Shown: positions 43,724 through 52,460 of the stretch, in pieces
How positions within the stretch are numbered: the stretch's first letter is position 1
How the letters are laid out: every line of letters starts with the position of its first letter
The notes under the pieces: model-generated
Databases searched by the model: none
Told to the model about the DNA's origin: nothing
What the model saw: only the letters and a program-made list of their open reading frames with translations
Made by a program: the position numbers and the translations under genes
Origin: Pseudopedobacter saltans DSM 12145
Lineage (GTDB): Bacteria > Bacteroidota > Bacteroidia > Sphingobacteriales > Sphingobacteriaceae
Assembly: GCF_000190735.1 (NCBI RefSeq)
Contig: NC_015177.1
Coordinates: 4,154,001-4,218,000, forward strand
Length of the DNA stretch: 64,000 nt
Reading direction: 5' to 3'

Positions 43724-44211
43724 TTTGTTGAAATTTTTTATTGAATATATTTGAGCAGGTAGCCAATAGAAGCGGCAAAAGAGGTAGGGAAGCGTTGTCT
43801 TAGATAGGTACCTATTATTCTCAACATCGAGTAATCTCTTTTGTTTTTAAATAATTCAATCTGTTTTTATAATGGTTAACGAAATATTAGTAACGGTACA
43901 ATTATCCGATTTATAATGAGCGATACGATAAGGATTTTTGGTATTTTTAAACGTTGTAATAAAGAATAATTATTTGCTAAGGCGGATATATCATTAAAAT
44001 CAAATCATATTGGTGCAATCGTAATTAATTTTTGCAAGGAGGTTGGTTATTGGAAAAAAGGTATTGAGTTAATTATACAAAAGTAAAATGTTATTGTTAA
44101 GTAAAACTATGATAGCATTTTGAGAAACAGTTGTATTTACTACTTTGATAAGAAAATCTTTTAGAAGAAAGATATTCTGGATTTGTGTAACCTAACTGTC
44201 TATAAAAAAGT
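43724..44211. other. intergenic stretch, nothing recognised
   Basis: AT-rich, no coding frame or clear promoter. It ends at the terminator of the second tRNA-like gene. Confidence 0.4.
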
Positions 44212-44240
44212 TAAGCTCCAAACGGGGAGAGTGGAGCTTA
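44212..44240 (-). terminator. terminator of tRNA-like gene B
   Basis: On the minus strand TAAGCTCCA / TGGAGCTTA with an 11-base loop, followed by ACTTTTTTATAG. Homologous to the terminator after copy A. Confidence 0.8.
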
Positions 44241-44276
44241 AACTAACCAATTATAAACCTAAATTAAACGAAAGGG

Positions 44277-44369
44277 CTGTAGGGGTAGGAGTCGAACCTA
44301 CAAGAATCCAGTCTTTTGAACTTTCTTCACCATTATAAGGAGGTGTGTCTGCCATTTCACCACCCTACA
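44277..44369 (-). tRNA. class II tRNA-like gene B (Leu-like body, irregular anticodon arm)
   Basis: Same acceptor stem (TGTAGGG / CCCTACA, extendable by C-1:G73), D arm (one base shorter) and T arm as copy A at 8.6 kb. The anticodon arm CCTCC-TTATAAT-GGTGA is weak, with a T-T mismatch, and would give anticodon AUA. The variable region of about 27 bases differs completely from copy A but can form an AAGAA / TTCTT stem. 71 bases of the 3' end and trailer are identical to copy A, the 5' half nearly so. Own promoter and terminator are present. Same uncertainty as for copy A. Confidence 0.55.
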
Positions 44370-44429
44370 GTATGTCAAAACGTACGCTACAACTTTAAAA
44401 ATTCTACTTTCTTATCGTTGTTTACGCTA

Positions 44430-44461
44430 CAAAGATAGTGCTAAACGTTAAAATTTACAAA
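44430..44461 (-). promoter_or_regulatory. Bacteroidota promoter of tRNA-like gene B
   Basis: On the minus strand TTTG (44458-44461) and TATCTTTG (44430-44437), 20 bases apart, exactly as in copy A. Transcription would start about 50 bases before the tRNA-like gene. Confidence 0.8.
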
Positions 44462-44519
44462 TTTTACAATAAAATATTTTAAAATTTGTTATTTTTTTAT
44501 TTAATATTGTTAGGTATTA

Positions 44520-45011
44520 GTGAATGACAAAAATATGGTTGATAAAACGCGTTCAAATTTAGAAATTGATAATCTGGACATTGAAATACTTTCTATTTTA
44601 ATGAATGATGCAACTACAGCATATACGGAAATTGCGAAAGAATTGATCGTTTCTGGGGGTACAATCCACGTTCGCATGAAAAAAATGCAGGATATGGGCA
44701 TTATCAAGGGATCTAATTTGATAATAGATCCACAAAAAGTAGGCTATGATATTTGTGCTTTTTTAGGAATTTTTCTGGAGAAAGGATCTACTTATAATGA
44801 GGCGGTGGAAAAACTAAGAGATGTAAAGGAAGTCGTAGAATTACATTATTGTACTGGAGCGTATTCTATGTTTGCGAAAGTGATCTGTAGAGATACTGCT
44901 CATTTACGTAAGGTTTTAAACGAAGAAATTCAGGCTATACCGGGTATACAACGTACCGAGACTATCATATCGCTGGAAGAAAGTATTAAAAGACAAATTA
45001 CGCTTAAATAA
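44520..45011 (+). CDS. Lrp/AsnC family transcriptional regulator
   Basis: Encodes 163 residues. N-terminal winged HTH (LDIEILSILMNDATTAYTEI, then GGTIHVRMKKMQDMGII) and a C-terminal RAM/AsnC ligand-binding ferredoxin-like domain (VVELHYCTGAYSMFAKVI). Such proteins are octameric regulators of amino acid metabolism. An alternative ATG lies five codons downstream. It is divergent from tRNA-like gene B and followed by a small hydrophilic gene. Confidence 0.9.
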   Translation: MNDKNMVDKTRSNLEIDNLDIEILSILMNDATTAYTEIAKELIVSGGTIHVRMKKMQDMGIIKGSNLIIDPQKVGYDICAFLGIFLEKGSTYNEAVEKLRDVKEVVELHYCTGAYSMFAKVICRDTAHLRKVLNEEIQAIPGIQRTETIISLEESIKRQITLK

Positions 45012-45061
45012 GCTTGGCAGGATGTTTGAGTTTTTTCTCCTGCATCAAATAGCCAAAACTT

Positions 45062-45298
45062 ATGGAAAGCAAAGAAAAAAAATGGGAATCTGGCCCAGAC
45101 CAGCAACATATGGATGCCCGGATTAAAGAGCAGATGGAAAGGGCAAGTAAGGAGAGTGAGCGCAGGAAGGAAAATCTGGACGATAAAGGCTCGGGCTCCT
45201 ATAAAGAGAAAAATGGAAATGCCGAAAAGCAATTCGAGGGATTAAAAAACGAACCGGCTATAAAAAATAAGCCTACTCATCCTCAAACTGAAGATTAG
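45062..45298 (+). CDS. small highly charged protein, unknown function
   Basis: Encodes 78 residues, almost wholly charged and polar (Lys, Glu, Asn, Asp, Gln), without a hydrophobic core, so probably disordered. It starts 50 bases after the Lrp gene and is followed by an intrinsic terminator. I do not recognise a family; resembles stress-related hydrophilin-type proteins only in composition. Confidence 0.55.
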   Translation: MESKEKKWESGPDQQHMDARIKEQMERASKESERRKENLDDKGSGSYKEKNGNAEKQFEGLKNEPAIKNKPTHPQTED

Positions 45299-45325
45299 GA
45301 GATCTATACGGGGTAATTGATAAAA

Positions 45326-45381
45326 GGCTGTTCAAAAAGAGATCGTCTACAATGATGACTTCCATTTGAACAGCTTTTTTT
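45326..45381 (+). terminator. intrinsic terminator
   Basis: Stem GGCTGTTCAAA / TTTGAACAGC(T) with a 27-base loop, then a run of T. It ends the Lrp-small protein unit. Confidence 0.7.
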
Positions 45382-45512
45382 ATTTATATAGACTCTGATT
45401 TATAATATCCGTCTACCCTCAGTTACTCTATGCACACTGTATGGGTTTGAAAACTCCCATTTATAGAGCTGTTTTTCACTTTGAAATTTTGACTTTAAAC
45501 TTTACAAAATAC

Positions 45513-47777
45513 TTATTTGAACTTACCCATCAATGCAGCTAATTTGCTCTGCATATCCGTTTCTGGTTCCGGTTTCCTGCGTTCGTTTTTATTCGTGTTT
45601 TTAAAATTTTCTTTTCTGTCCTGAGATTTATCAGTTTTTTTAGCAGGTCCATTCCCTTTCATTGACAGGCCAATTCTGTTTCTGGCGGTATCAATTTCGG
45701 TTACTGTCACCTCTACTCTTTGCTGAACTTTAACAACTTCATTAGGATTGGAAATAAAGCGGTCTGACATTTGGCTTAAATGTACCAACCCGTCCTGATG
45801 AACACCGATATCTACGAAAGCACCAAAATTTGTAATGTTGGTTACAATTCCCGGGAGTTTCATTCCGATTCTCAGGTCGTTTATGGTATTAATGCCATCA
45901 GCAAAAGAGAAAGCTTCAAACTGTTCGCGTGGGTCTCTTCCGGGTTTGGCTAATTCAGCTATGATATCCTGTAGTGTTGGTAAACCAACCTCGTCGCTTA
46001 TATATTTTTTTAGGTCTATTTGCTTTCTTAAAGATTCATTTTTCATTAAATCTTCTACCTTACAGCCTAAGTCTTTAGCCATTTGTTCAACCAATCCATA
46101 GCGTTCGGGGTGGACAGCACTGGTGTCCAGTGGATTTTCTGCATTTCTTATTCTTAAAAAACCTGCCGCCTGCTCAAATGCTTTTTCGCCCAGACGAGGT
46201 ACTTTTTTGAGTGATGCTCTGTTTTTAAAAGCACCGTTTGTATTTCTATATTCAACAATATTTTGTGCTAACTGTGGCCCTAAACCCGATACATAGGCCA
46301 ATATTTGTTTAGACGCTGTATTCAGTTCGACCCCTACAGCATTCACACAGCTTATTACCGTGTCGTCTAAGGACGTTTGTAGTTTATTTTGGTCTACATC
46401 ATGTTGGTATTGCCCTACACCTATTGATTTTGGATCTATTTTTACCAGTTCTGCCAAAGGATCCATTAATCTTCTACCTATTGAAACAGCGCCTCTGACA
46501 GTAACATCATGATCTGGAAACTCTTCTCTGGCTACTTCCGATGCGGAATAGATGGAAGCCCCACTTTCGTTAACCATTACGATTTGTACATTAGGGATTT
46601 GCTGCTTTCTGACAAATTCCTCTGTCTCGCGGCCGGCAGTACCGTTTCCAATGGCAATGGCTTCTATCTCATGTTTCTTAACCAGATAGTTCAAAGTCTG
46701 TTCGGCTTCTTTTAATTGACCCGCGCCGGTATGCGGATAAATGGTTGTGTTTTCCAAAAGCTTGCCCTGTCTGTCCAGGCATACCAATTTACAGCCGGTT
46801 CTGAATCCAGGGTCTAAAGCCATTACATTTTTTTGCCCCATAGGAGCAGCTAAAAGTAACTGTCTGGCATTTTCTGCAAAAACTAAAATAGCTTCTTCAT
46901 CAGCTTTTTGTTTGGTCAATAAACGAACCTCGGTTTCCATACTTGGTCTTAAAAGGCGTTTATATCCATCTTCCAGGGCCTGTTTTACCTGAGCAGATTT
47001 GGTGTTATTTGCGGTAATGAATTGTCTTTCCAGAATTTCGATAGCGTCTTCTTCCTGGGGAAGCACATCCAGTTTCAGGATCAATTCTTTTTCTCCACGG
47101 CGCATAGCTAAAATTCTGTGCGAAGGAGCCGAACTAATAGGTTCTTCCCATTCAAAATAGTCTTTATATTTGATCCCTTCTTCTTCTTTACCTTTAAAAA
47201 CTTCTGATTTGAATGTTCCTTTTTGCAGGAATAATTCCCTTATTTTTGCTCTTGCTTCTGCATTTTCGGCAATGTTTTCAGCAATGATGTCTCTTGCACC
47301 CTGTAAGGCTTCTATAACAGAATTTACACCTTTTTCTTCGCTGATAAAAGCCTCAGCCTCTTCTTCCGGCGTACTTTTGTCCTGCTCTAAAATAGAAAGT
47401 GCTAAAGGTTCCAAACCTTTTTCACGGGCAACAGAAGCTTTAGTTTTACGCTTAGGTTTGTAAGGCAGATAAATATCTTCCAGTGCCGACATGGTCTCAG
47501 CAGCTTCAATCTGTGCTTTTAATGCGTCTGTCAACTTACCCTGTTCTTCTATAGACTTTAAGATGGCTTCTCTCCTTTTGTCAAGCTCCCTTAATTGTTG
47601 TATTCTGTCTCTGATAGCCGTTACCTGAACTTCATCCAGGCTGCCGGTTAGCTCTTTTCTGTATCGTGAAATGAAAGGTACTGTAGCACCTTCGTCTAAT
47701 AGATTAAGCGTCGCGCTCACTTGTTTGCTTCCTACGCTCAGTTCCTGCGCAACAATGTAAATATGCTTATCTGACAT
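45513..47777 (-). CDS. tex: Tex-type RNA-binding transcription accessory protein
   Basis: Encodes 754 residues with the full Tex order: N-terminal helical domain (LNLLDEGATVPFISRYRKEL), a YqgF/RNase H-like domain (VMALDPGFRTGCKLV), helix-hairpin-helix motifs (YVSGLGPQLAQNIVEYRN, VPRLGEKAFEQAAGF) and an S1 domain (GIVTNITNFGAFVDIGVHQD). A basic tail follows. Tex binds nucleic acid and affects transcription and stress responses. Single gene on the minus strand. Confidence 0.95.
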   Translation of the reverse strand: MSDKHIYIVAQELSVGSKQVSATLNLLDEGATVPFISRYRKELTGSLDEVQVTAIRDRIQQLRELDKRREAILKSIEEQGKLTDALKAQIEAAETMSALEDIYLPYKPKRKTKASVAREKGLEPLALSILEQDKSTPEEEAEAFISEEKGVNSVIEALQGARDIIAENIAENAEARAKIRELFLQKGTFKSEVFKGKEEEGIKYKDYFEWEEPISSAPSHRILAMRRGEKELILKLDVLPQEEDAIEILERQFITANNTKSAQVKQALEDGYKRLLRPSMETEVRLLTKQKADEEAILVFAENARQLLLAAPMGQKNVMALDPGFRTGCKLVCLDRQGKLLENTTIYPHTGAGQLKEAEQTLNYLVKKHEIEAIAIGNGTAGRETEEFVRKQQIPNVQIVMVNESGASIYSASEVAREEFPDHDVTVRGAVSIGRRLMDPLAELVKIDPKSIGVGQYQHDVDQNKLQTSLDDTVISCVNAVGVELNTASKQILAYVSGLGPQLAQNIVEYRNTNGAFKNRASLKKVPRLGEKAFEQAAGFLRIRNAENPLDTSAVHPERYGLVEQMAKDLGCKVEDLMKNESLRKQIDLKKYISDEVGLPTLQDIIAELAKPGRDPREQFEAFSFADGINTINDLRIGMKLPGIVTNITNFGAFVDIGVHQDGLVHLSQMSDRFISNPNEVVKVQQRVEVTVTEIDTARNRIGLSMKGNGPAKKTDKSQDRKENFKNTNKNERRKPEPETDMQSKLAALMGKFK

Positions 47778-47861
47778 TTGTTTTCAAATTTAAATGGAAG
47801 CGAAGTTGGTAAAATAAGGCAAAGAGGCAAAATAAATTTTAGAATATCTTTTTGTCAGCTA

Positions 47862-48869
47862 TTAAAAGCTATAGCCTAATTTAAGGCTAAAAGGGAGCGT
47901 CATTCTCCAGGTTTTTCCTTCTTTAACTTCAGCGTATTCATTGAAAATATCTAACCAAGGTTGATAGAAAGCGTCCTGGGGTCTAGATCTGCCAGTGTGT
48001 TTAATATCCCTATTTTTTAAACCTAATCCTACACTAAGATCAATAAAAAAGCGATTAATGATTTTTTGCTGGTACCCATATTTTACATTGATTGTATAGG
48101 TTTTCTTATGTACCTGAATCCATTCTTCATATTTCTGATTATTGGGCCCAAACAACCCGGTCCATTCTCTTTTTATATCTTCGTTGATAAAGCCGAGTTC
48201 GGCAAGGTGCTTAACCCAAAGATGACTAAATTCTAAACTAATATATTGGCCGAATGGAACTTTGTTTTGAAAATAAAATTTATGCTCGTAGCCAAGCCTA
48301 TAGCCTTTTGGAACTCTTCTAGTGTTAAACTGACTGACAGGAACACCGATACCAAAGGTAGAAGAAGAATAGTTGTTTAACTTTCTTTCGTAATAGACAG
48401 AAGGTTCAAGGAAATCATTAAAATCAAATAAATTGCTGGCTGTCACCTTAATGATACCACTAAAGGCGAATTCGGGATTTTTATGATCGTAATCATATAT
48501 TTTGTTACCTTTTATCCAAAGTTTGATAGGGTAGGTGTATCTTTTGTCTTTTGTACGGTCTACTAGAAATCCCAAGCCATAACCTGCAAATGCCGTAATA
48601 TTAAAATAGTAGGCAAGAGAACTTACAGGCTGAATATTGCTTACAAAACTCGTGTCAGGCGTGATAACTTTTAATGAAAGTGCTTGTGAACTTCTTCTGG
48701 GGTTTATAATGGCGGACTTATCGATATTAATGGTATCATTCTGAACGACTACTTTCAATGAGTTTTCAGAATTAATTTGAACCTGTGTATTCGGCCCGTT
48801 AATTATACTGGCACATGAGAATAGCATTAAACTTGTAACGATAATCATGAAGGGTAAACATATTCGCAT
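47862..48869 (-). CDS. outer-membrane-type lipoprotein of unknown function
   Basis: Encodes 335 residues with a lipoprotein signal (FMIIVTSLMLFSC, Cys at 19). The first ~80 residues after the signal look like a beta-sandwich (NGPNTQVQINSENSLKVVVQ), and the remainder has alternating Tyr/Phe patterns like an outer-membrane beta barrel (ISLEFSHLWVKH, KYGYQQKIINRFFIDLSVGL). No known family recognised. It stands alone between tex and the pirin gene. Confidence 0.7.
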   Translation of the reverse strand: MRICLPFMIIVTSLMLFSCASIINGPNTQVQINSENSLKVVVQNDTINIDKSAIINPRRSSQALSLKVITPDTSFVSNIQPVSSLAYYFNITAFAGYGLGFLVDRTKDKRYTYPIKLWIKGNKIYDYDHKNPEFAFSGIIKVTASNLFDFNDFLEPSVYYERKLNNYSSSTFGIGVPVSQFNTRRVPKGYRLGYEHKFYFQNKVPFGQYISLEFSHLWVKHLAELGFINEDIKREWTGLFGPNNQKYEEWIQVHKKTYTINVKYGYQQKIINRFFIDLSVGLGLKNRDIKHTGRSRPQDAFYQPWLDIFNEYAEVKEGKTWRMTLPFSLKLGYSF

Positions 48870-48977
48870 ACAGTTTAAGTTTTATTACCCTTACGCTTTT
48901 TATGTTTGTGGTGATACACTGGTACAAATACAAAAAGCTGTTCGAAGACAGCTTTTTGTATAATGGATTAATAATTA

Positions 48978-49844
48978 TTAAAGTTTACCGAATTTTCCTG
49001 CGTAAAAATCCTCAAAAGCCTGGTTAATTTCTTCTTTTGTATTCATTACAAAAGGTCCGTGAGCAACAATAGGCTCGTCGATTGGCTCTCCGCTTAAGAT
49101 CAGTACCTTTGCGTCTTCAACGCCTTCGATTTGAAAATCCTCTCCATCATTTGCAAATAATACAAAATGATCTCCGGCTACTTTTCTGGAATCATTCACA
49201 ATGATTGTACCTTCTATCACCAAAAGTGCAGTATTGTAATGCTCCGGAAAATTGAAATCGGCCTTTCCATCTTTCTTCAAAGAAACATTCAACAGGTTTA
49301 CCGGAGTGAAGGTGCTTGCTGCGCCCGGATTTCCTTTGTAATTGCCGGCAATAACTTCTACTTCACCATTTTCTAAAGCTACTCTTTTGATGTTTTCGTT
49401 GGTAATTTCCTGATATTTTGGTGCAGACATCTTGTCTTTTGCAGGCAGGTTTACCCAAAGTTGTACCATTTGAAAGAATCCACCTTTTTTGCTGAACTCT
49501 TTTTCATGATACTCTTTGTGTAGAATACCTGATGCAGCAGTCATCCATTGCACATCACCTTCTTTTATAATACCGCTATTTCCGGCACTGTCATGATGGG
49601 CAACACTTCCTTTGTAGGCAATCGTTACAGTCTCGAAACCTCTGTGCGGATGTACATCTACACCTCTGGGCTGGTCGGTTGGCGGAAAATAAAATTTAGA
49701 ATTATAGTCTAGCATAATAAAAGGACTCATCCTTTCTTTGCTTAATGGATACATACTTGGAATGAAATTGTGTACTCTGAATCCATCACCCACCATATGT
49801 GGATCTCTTGGTGACAAAACAGCTTCAATTTTTCTTGTTTTCAT
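48978..49844 (-). CDS. pirin family protein
   Basis: Encodes 288 residues with two cupin domains. The N-terminal cupin holds metal ligands in VHPHRGFETVT (two His), then H in GSVAHHDSAG-type, plus a Glu in HKEYHEKE-type segment. Pirins are Fe-binding proteins; some have quercetinase activity. C-terminal pirin_C domain with LILSGEPIDEPIVAHGPFVM. Single gene. Confidence 0.9.
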   Translation of the reverse strand: MKTRKIEAVLSPRDPHMVGDGFRVHNFIPSMYPLSKERMSPFIMLDYNSKFYFPPTDQPRGVDVHPHRGFETVTIAYKGSVAHHDSAGNSGIIKEGDVQWMTAASGILHKEYHEKEFSKKGGFFQMVQLWVNLPAKDKMSAPKYQEITNENIKRVALENGEVEVIAGNYKGNPGAASTFTPVNLLNVSLKKDGKADFNFPEHYNTALLVIEGTIIVNDSRKVAGDHFVLFANDGEDFQIEGVEDAKVLILSGEPIDEPIVAHGPFVMNTKEEINQAFEDFYAGKFGKL

Positions 49845-49889
49845 GATATCTCCTTTTTTGATAATACAAAGTTATATCAGAACAAGGAT

Positions 49890-49995
49890 CTGTGCATTGA
49901 TGTATGTTAAGAAAGAGAGTATCGTCGATAGTTCATTGAGTCATTAGTCTATCGACTATTGTCCATCGACCATGGACCATTAACCATCAACAGTG
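49890..49995. repeat. short inverted and direct repeat between pirin and crp
   Basis: CATCGACCATGGACCATTAACCATCA contains repeated ACCAT words and the palindrome GGTCCATGG-like core (49966-49980 area); GTCTATCGACTATTGTCCATCG precedes it. Such short ATCGACCATGGACC tracts look like a dispersed intergenic repeat. Description only. Confidence 0.35.
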
Positions 49996-50583
49996 TCACT
50001 TCCGGTATAAGTCCTTCCTTACCCTACTTAGGGACTCTGGTGTGATGCCCAAATAGGAGGCAATCATCCATTGAGGAATACGCATTAACAGTTCAGGATA
50101 TAATCTGATGAAGTCAAGATAGCGCTCTTCGGCGGTTGCTCCCAGGAGTAAATTTACCCTATCTTGTATTTGCTTGATGTGCTGATGCAAAGAGTGGGTA
50201 TTGGACAGGGAGAAGTCAGGACATTGTATGGTAAGCTGATCAAAAAACTGATTGTCAATGATTACAATCTCTGAATCCTCAATGGCATCAATGTATAAGA
50301 AAGACGGTTCGTTGAAGAATGAGCTGCTTCTGTCGGCCGTTAACCAATATTCAGGAGAAAATTGGATGATATGCTCTTTGCCTTGTTTGTCTATCGTATA
50401 AGAGCGTAAAATGCCTTTGGCGGTAAAGAACGAGTTTCTGGAGATTTCCCCTGCTCTGAGTAAGAATTGTCCTTTACTTATTTTTTTAGCCTTTAAATAA
50501 TGTAGCAGTTTATCGAACCCGGCATTGGTAACCGGAGTTGTTTGTTGTAGATAATTCCTAAAAATAACAATGGCTTCTTCCAA
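49996..50583 (-). CDS. Crp/Fnr family regulator
   Basis: Encodes 195 residues: a cyclic-nucleotide-binding-like domain (FLLRAGEISRNSFFTAKGIL) and a C-terminal HTH (IPQWMIASYLGITPESLSRVRKDLYRK). Length and absence of cysteine clusters suggest a Crp-type sensor without Fe-S. It starts one base after the M1 peptidase stop, so it is the last gene of the sigma-anti-sigma-peptidase operon. Confidence 0.88.
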   Translation of the reverse strand: MEEAIVIFRNYLQQTTPVTNAGFDKLLHYLKAKKISKGQFLLRAGEISRNSFFTAKGILRSYTIDKQGKEHIIQFSPEYWLTADRSSSFFNEPSFLYIDAIEDSEIVIIDNQFFDQLTIQCPDFSLSNTHSLHQHIKQIQDRVNLLLGATAEERYLDFIRLYPELLMRIPQWMIASYLGITPESLSRVRKDLYRK

Positions 50584-50584
50584 T

Positions 50585-52459
50585 CTATTTTTTACTAAAA
50601 AGTTTGTCTAAAGTGCGGGTTGATACCGCATGATAATTTGGTCTGTTCTTCTCATAAAAATCCTTTGCCATTTTTTTTCCTTTCTCTGTGGTTAATAGTT
50701 CGCTATAAAGAGGCTCTATGAACTTTCTCCGACCAACGGTATTTAAAAAAGTATCTAAATAAGAATAAACAGGCTGATAATCTTTCTTAATACTTAATAG
50801 ATACCAGGCGTACTGTATTTCGCTATTATGTGATGTTGTGAAATGAAAGACACTGTCTATATATTGCATCTGCTTTAAGCTTATCGTATCCGGTAAAGAC
50901 TGGATAAAATAAAGCTTTTCGTTTGTGCTGTTTATATTTCTGCTGAGTTTGTCTGCTGGCTGTCCTTGTATAGAACCCGAACGTAAGGCGTCAATAGCGT
51001 CAAATCTTGCGCTATGTGGCAGTTTAGCGTTTTTAGGAATACCAGGTTGGTAAATCCAGCCATAGGCGTTGATAGCAGTTTTTAAATTTTCATCATCTTT
51101 AATCACGTTGTTATTCAATTCATCCTCGAAGTCTTTAAGCGTAACACTTTTAAATGCATACTTTGCAAAGTATTGTTTTAGAAAATGATCAAATTTTTCC
51201 CTTCCCACTACCAGCTCAATGTTTTTCAAAAACAGGAAGCCCTTTTCATAAGCGATATCTGTAACTGCATCATCGGGACTTCTGTCTGTTAAATCCAGGT
51301 TTAACCTTGTGTCGGGATGTGTTTTGCCAAAGTCTTTGATGCCATTTTCAAGATCTTTATATCCCAGCACCTCCTGCATATCCGCTTCATCCTTACCATA
51401 CAGTTTCTCTATAATTCGTCTTTCAAAGTACATGGTAAAGCCTTCATTTAACCAGAAATCGTTCCATGTAGCATTTGTTGCCAGGTTTCCGCTCCAGCTA
51501 TGCGCTAGTTCATGTGCGACAAGATTCGCCAGAGAACGGTCTCCGGCAATCACCGTTGGCGTTGCAAAGGTCAGGTTAGGATTCTCCATGCCGCCAAACG
51601 GAAAACTTGGTGGAAGAACCAGAATATCATAACGTCCCCAAAGATATTTCCCATACAGGCTTTCGGCGGCGCTAAGCATTTTGCCTACATCTGCAAACTC
51701 GTGAGCTGCTTTATCCAGCATTGCCGGTTCGGCATAGACACCGCTCATTTCGTTTATTTTTTTAAACCGTATATCTCCTACTGCTAAGGCCATTAAATAA
51801 GAAGGAATTGGATGTTTCTGCTGGAAGGTATAAATGCCATCAGAATTTCGTTTCTGAGGATTTTCGGCACTCATTAACGCAAGGAATTCTTTAGGGACCT
51901 TCACTTTTGCATTGTAAGTAAAACGTATGGAAGGGCTGTCCTGGCAAGGGATCCATGTTCTGGCCAGAATTGCTTGTGACTGTGTATATAGAAAAGAGGA
52001 TTGCCTGCCAAAGGTTTGGGCAGGGGCAACCCATTGCAGCGCTTCAGCGCCTGGGTTAGTATAGTAGTAAATACTTACTTTTTTTGTTTCGGGTGCGATT
52101 TGTATGCTTAGGGCCTGGCCAAATATTTCATTCTCATCCCCCAGTGCATAGAAAGGTTCTTCGCTTGTTTTATCATCCAGAACGATTTTTTGGATATTCA
52201 GACCTTTGGTATCAAAAACAATCTCGTCATATTTATTTGGATTCTCTATTGTCCAGACGGCAATTCCCTTAATTATTTGTTGCTTAAAATCTACGTCCAA
52301 ATCCAAATCCAGGTGCTTTACCTTCACATGTTCGGGCTCTGCATAACTATGCGGGTCGACAATTTTTTCGCTGTCGTTCTGAGGTTTAGTGTTCTGTTTA
52401 CAGGCTACCCAAAGGATAGTCAATAAGATGCAAATAAGCATTAAAGGCTTTTTCAGCAT
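50585..52459 (-). CDS. M1 family aminopeptidase lipoprotein
   Basis: Encodes 624 residues with a lipoprotein signal (LICILLTILWVAC, Cys 20). The M1 core has the exopeptidase motif GGMEN at 289-293 and the zinc motif HELAH at 316-320 with the third ligand E339 (LNEGFTM). M1 enzymes remove N-terminal residues from peptides. Lipid anchoring places it at a membrane facing the periplasm. It abuts the TonB-anti-sigma gene upstream (one base) and crp downstream. Confidence 0.9.
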   Translation of the reverse strand: MLKKPLMLICILLTILWVACKQNTKPQNDSEKIVDPHSYAEPEHVKVKHLDLDLDVDFKQQIIKGIAVWTIENPNKYDEIVFDTKGLNIQKIVLDDKTSEEPFYALGDENEIFGQALSIQIAPETKKVSIYYYTNPGAEALQWVAPAQTFGRQSSFLYTQSQAILARTWIPCQDSPSIRFTYNAKVKVPKEFLALMSAENPQKRNSDGIYTFQQKHPIPSYLMALAVGDIRFKKINEMSGVYAEPAMLDKAAHEFADVGKMLSAAESLYGKYLWGRYDILVLPPSFPFGGMENPNLTFATPTVIAGDRSLANLVAHELAHSWSGNLATNATWNDFWLNEGFTMYFERRIIEKLYGKDEADMQEVLGYKDLENGIKDFGKTHPDTRLNLDLTDRSPDDAVTDIAYEKGFLFLKNIELVVGREKFDHFLKQYFAKYAFKSVTLKDFEDELNNNVIKDDENLKTAINAYGWIYQPGIPKNAKLPHSARFDAIDALRSGSIQGQPADKLSRNINSTNEKLYFIQSLPDTISLKQMQYIDSVFHFTTSHNSEIQYAWYLLSIKKDYQPVYSYLDTFLNTVGRRKFIEPLYSELLTTEKGKKMAKDFYEKNRPNYHAVSTRTLDKLFSKK

Positions 52460-52460
52460 A

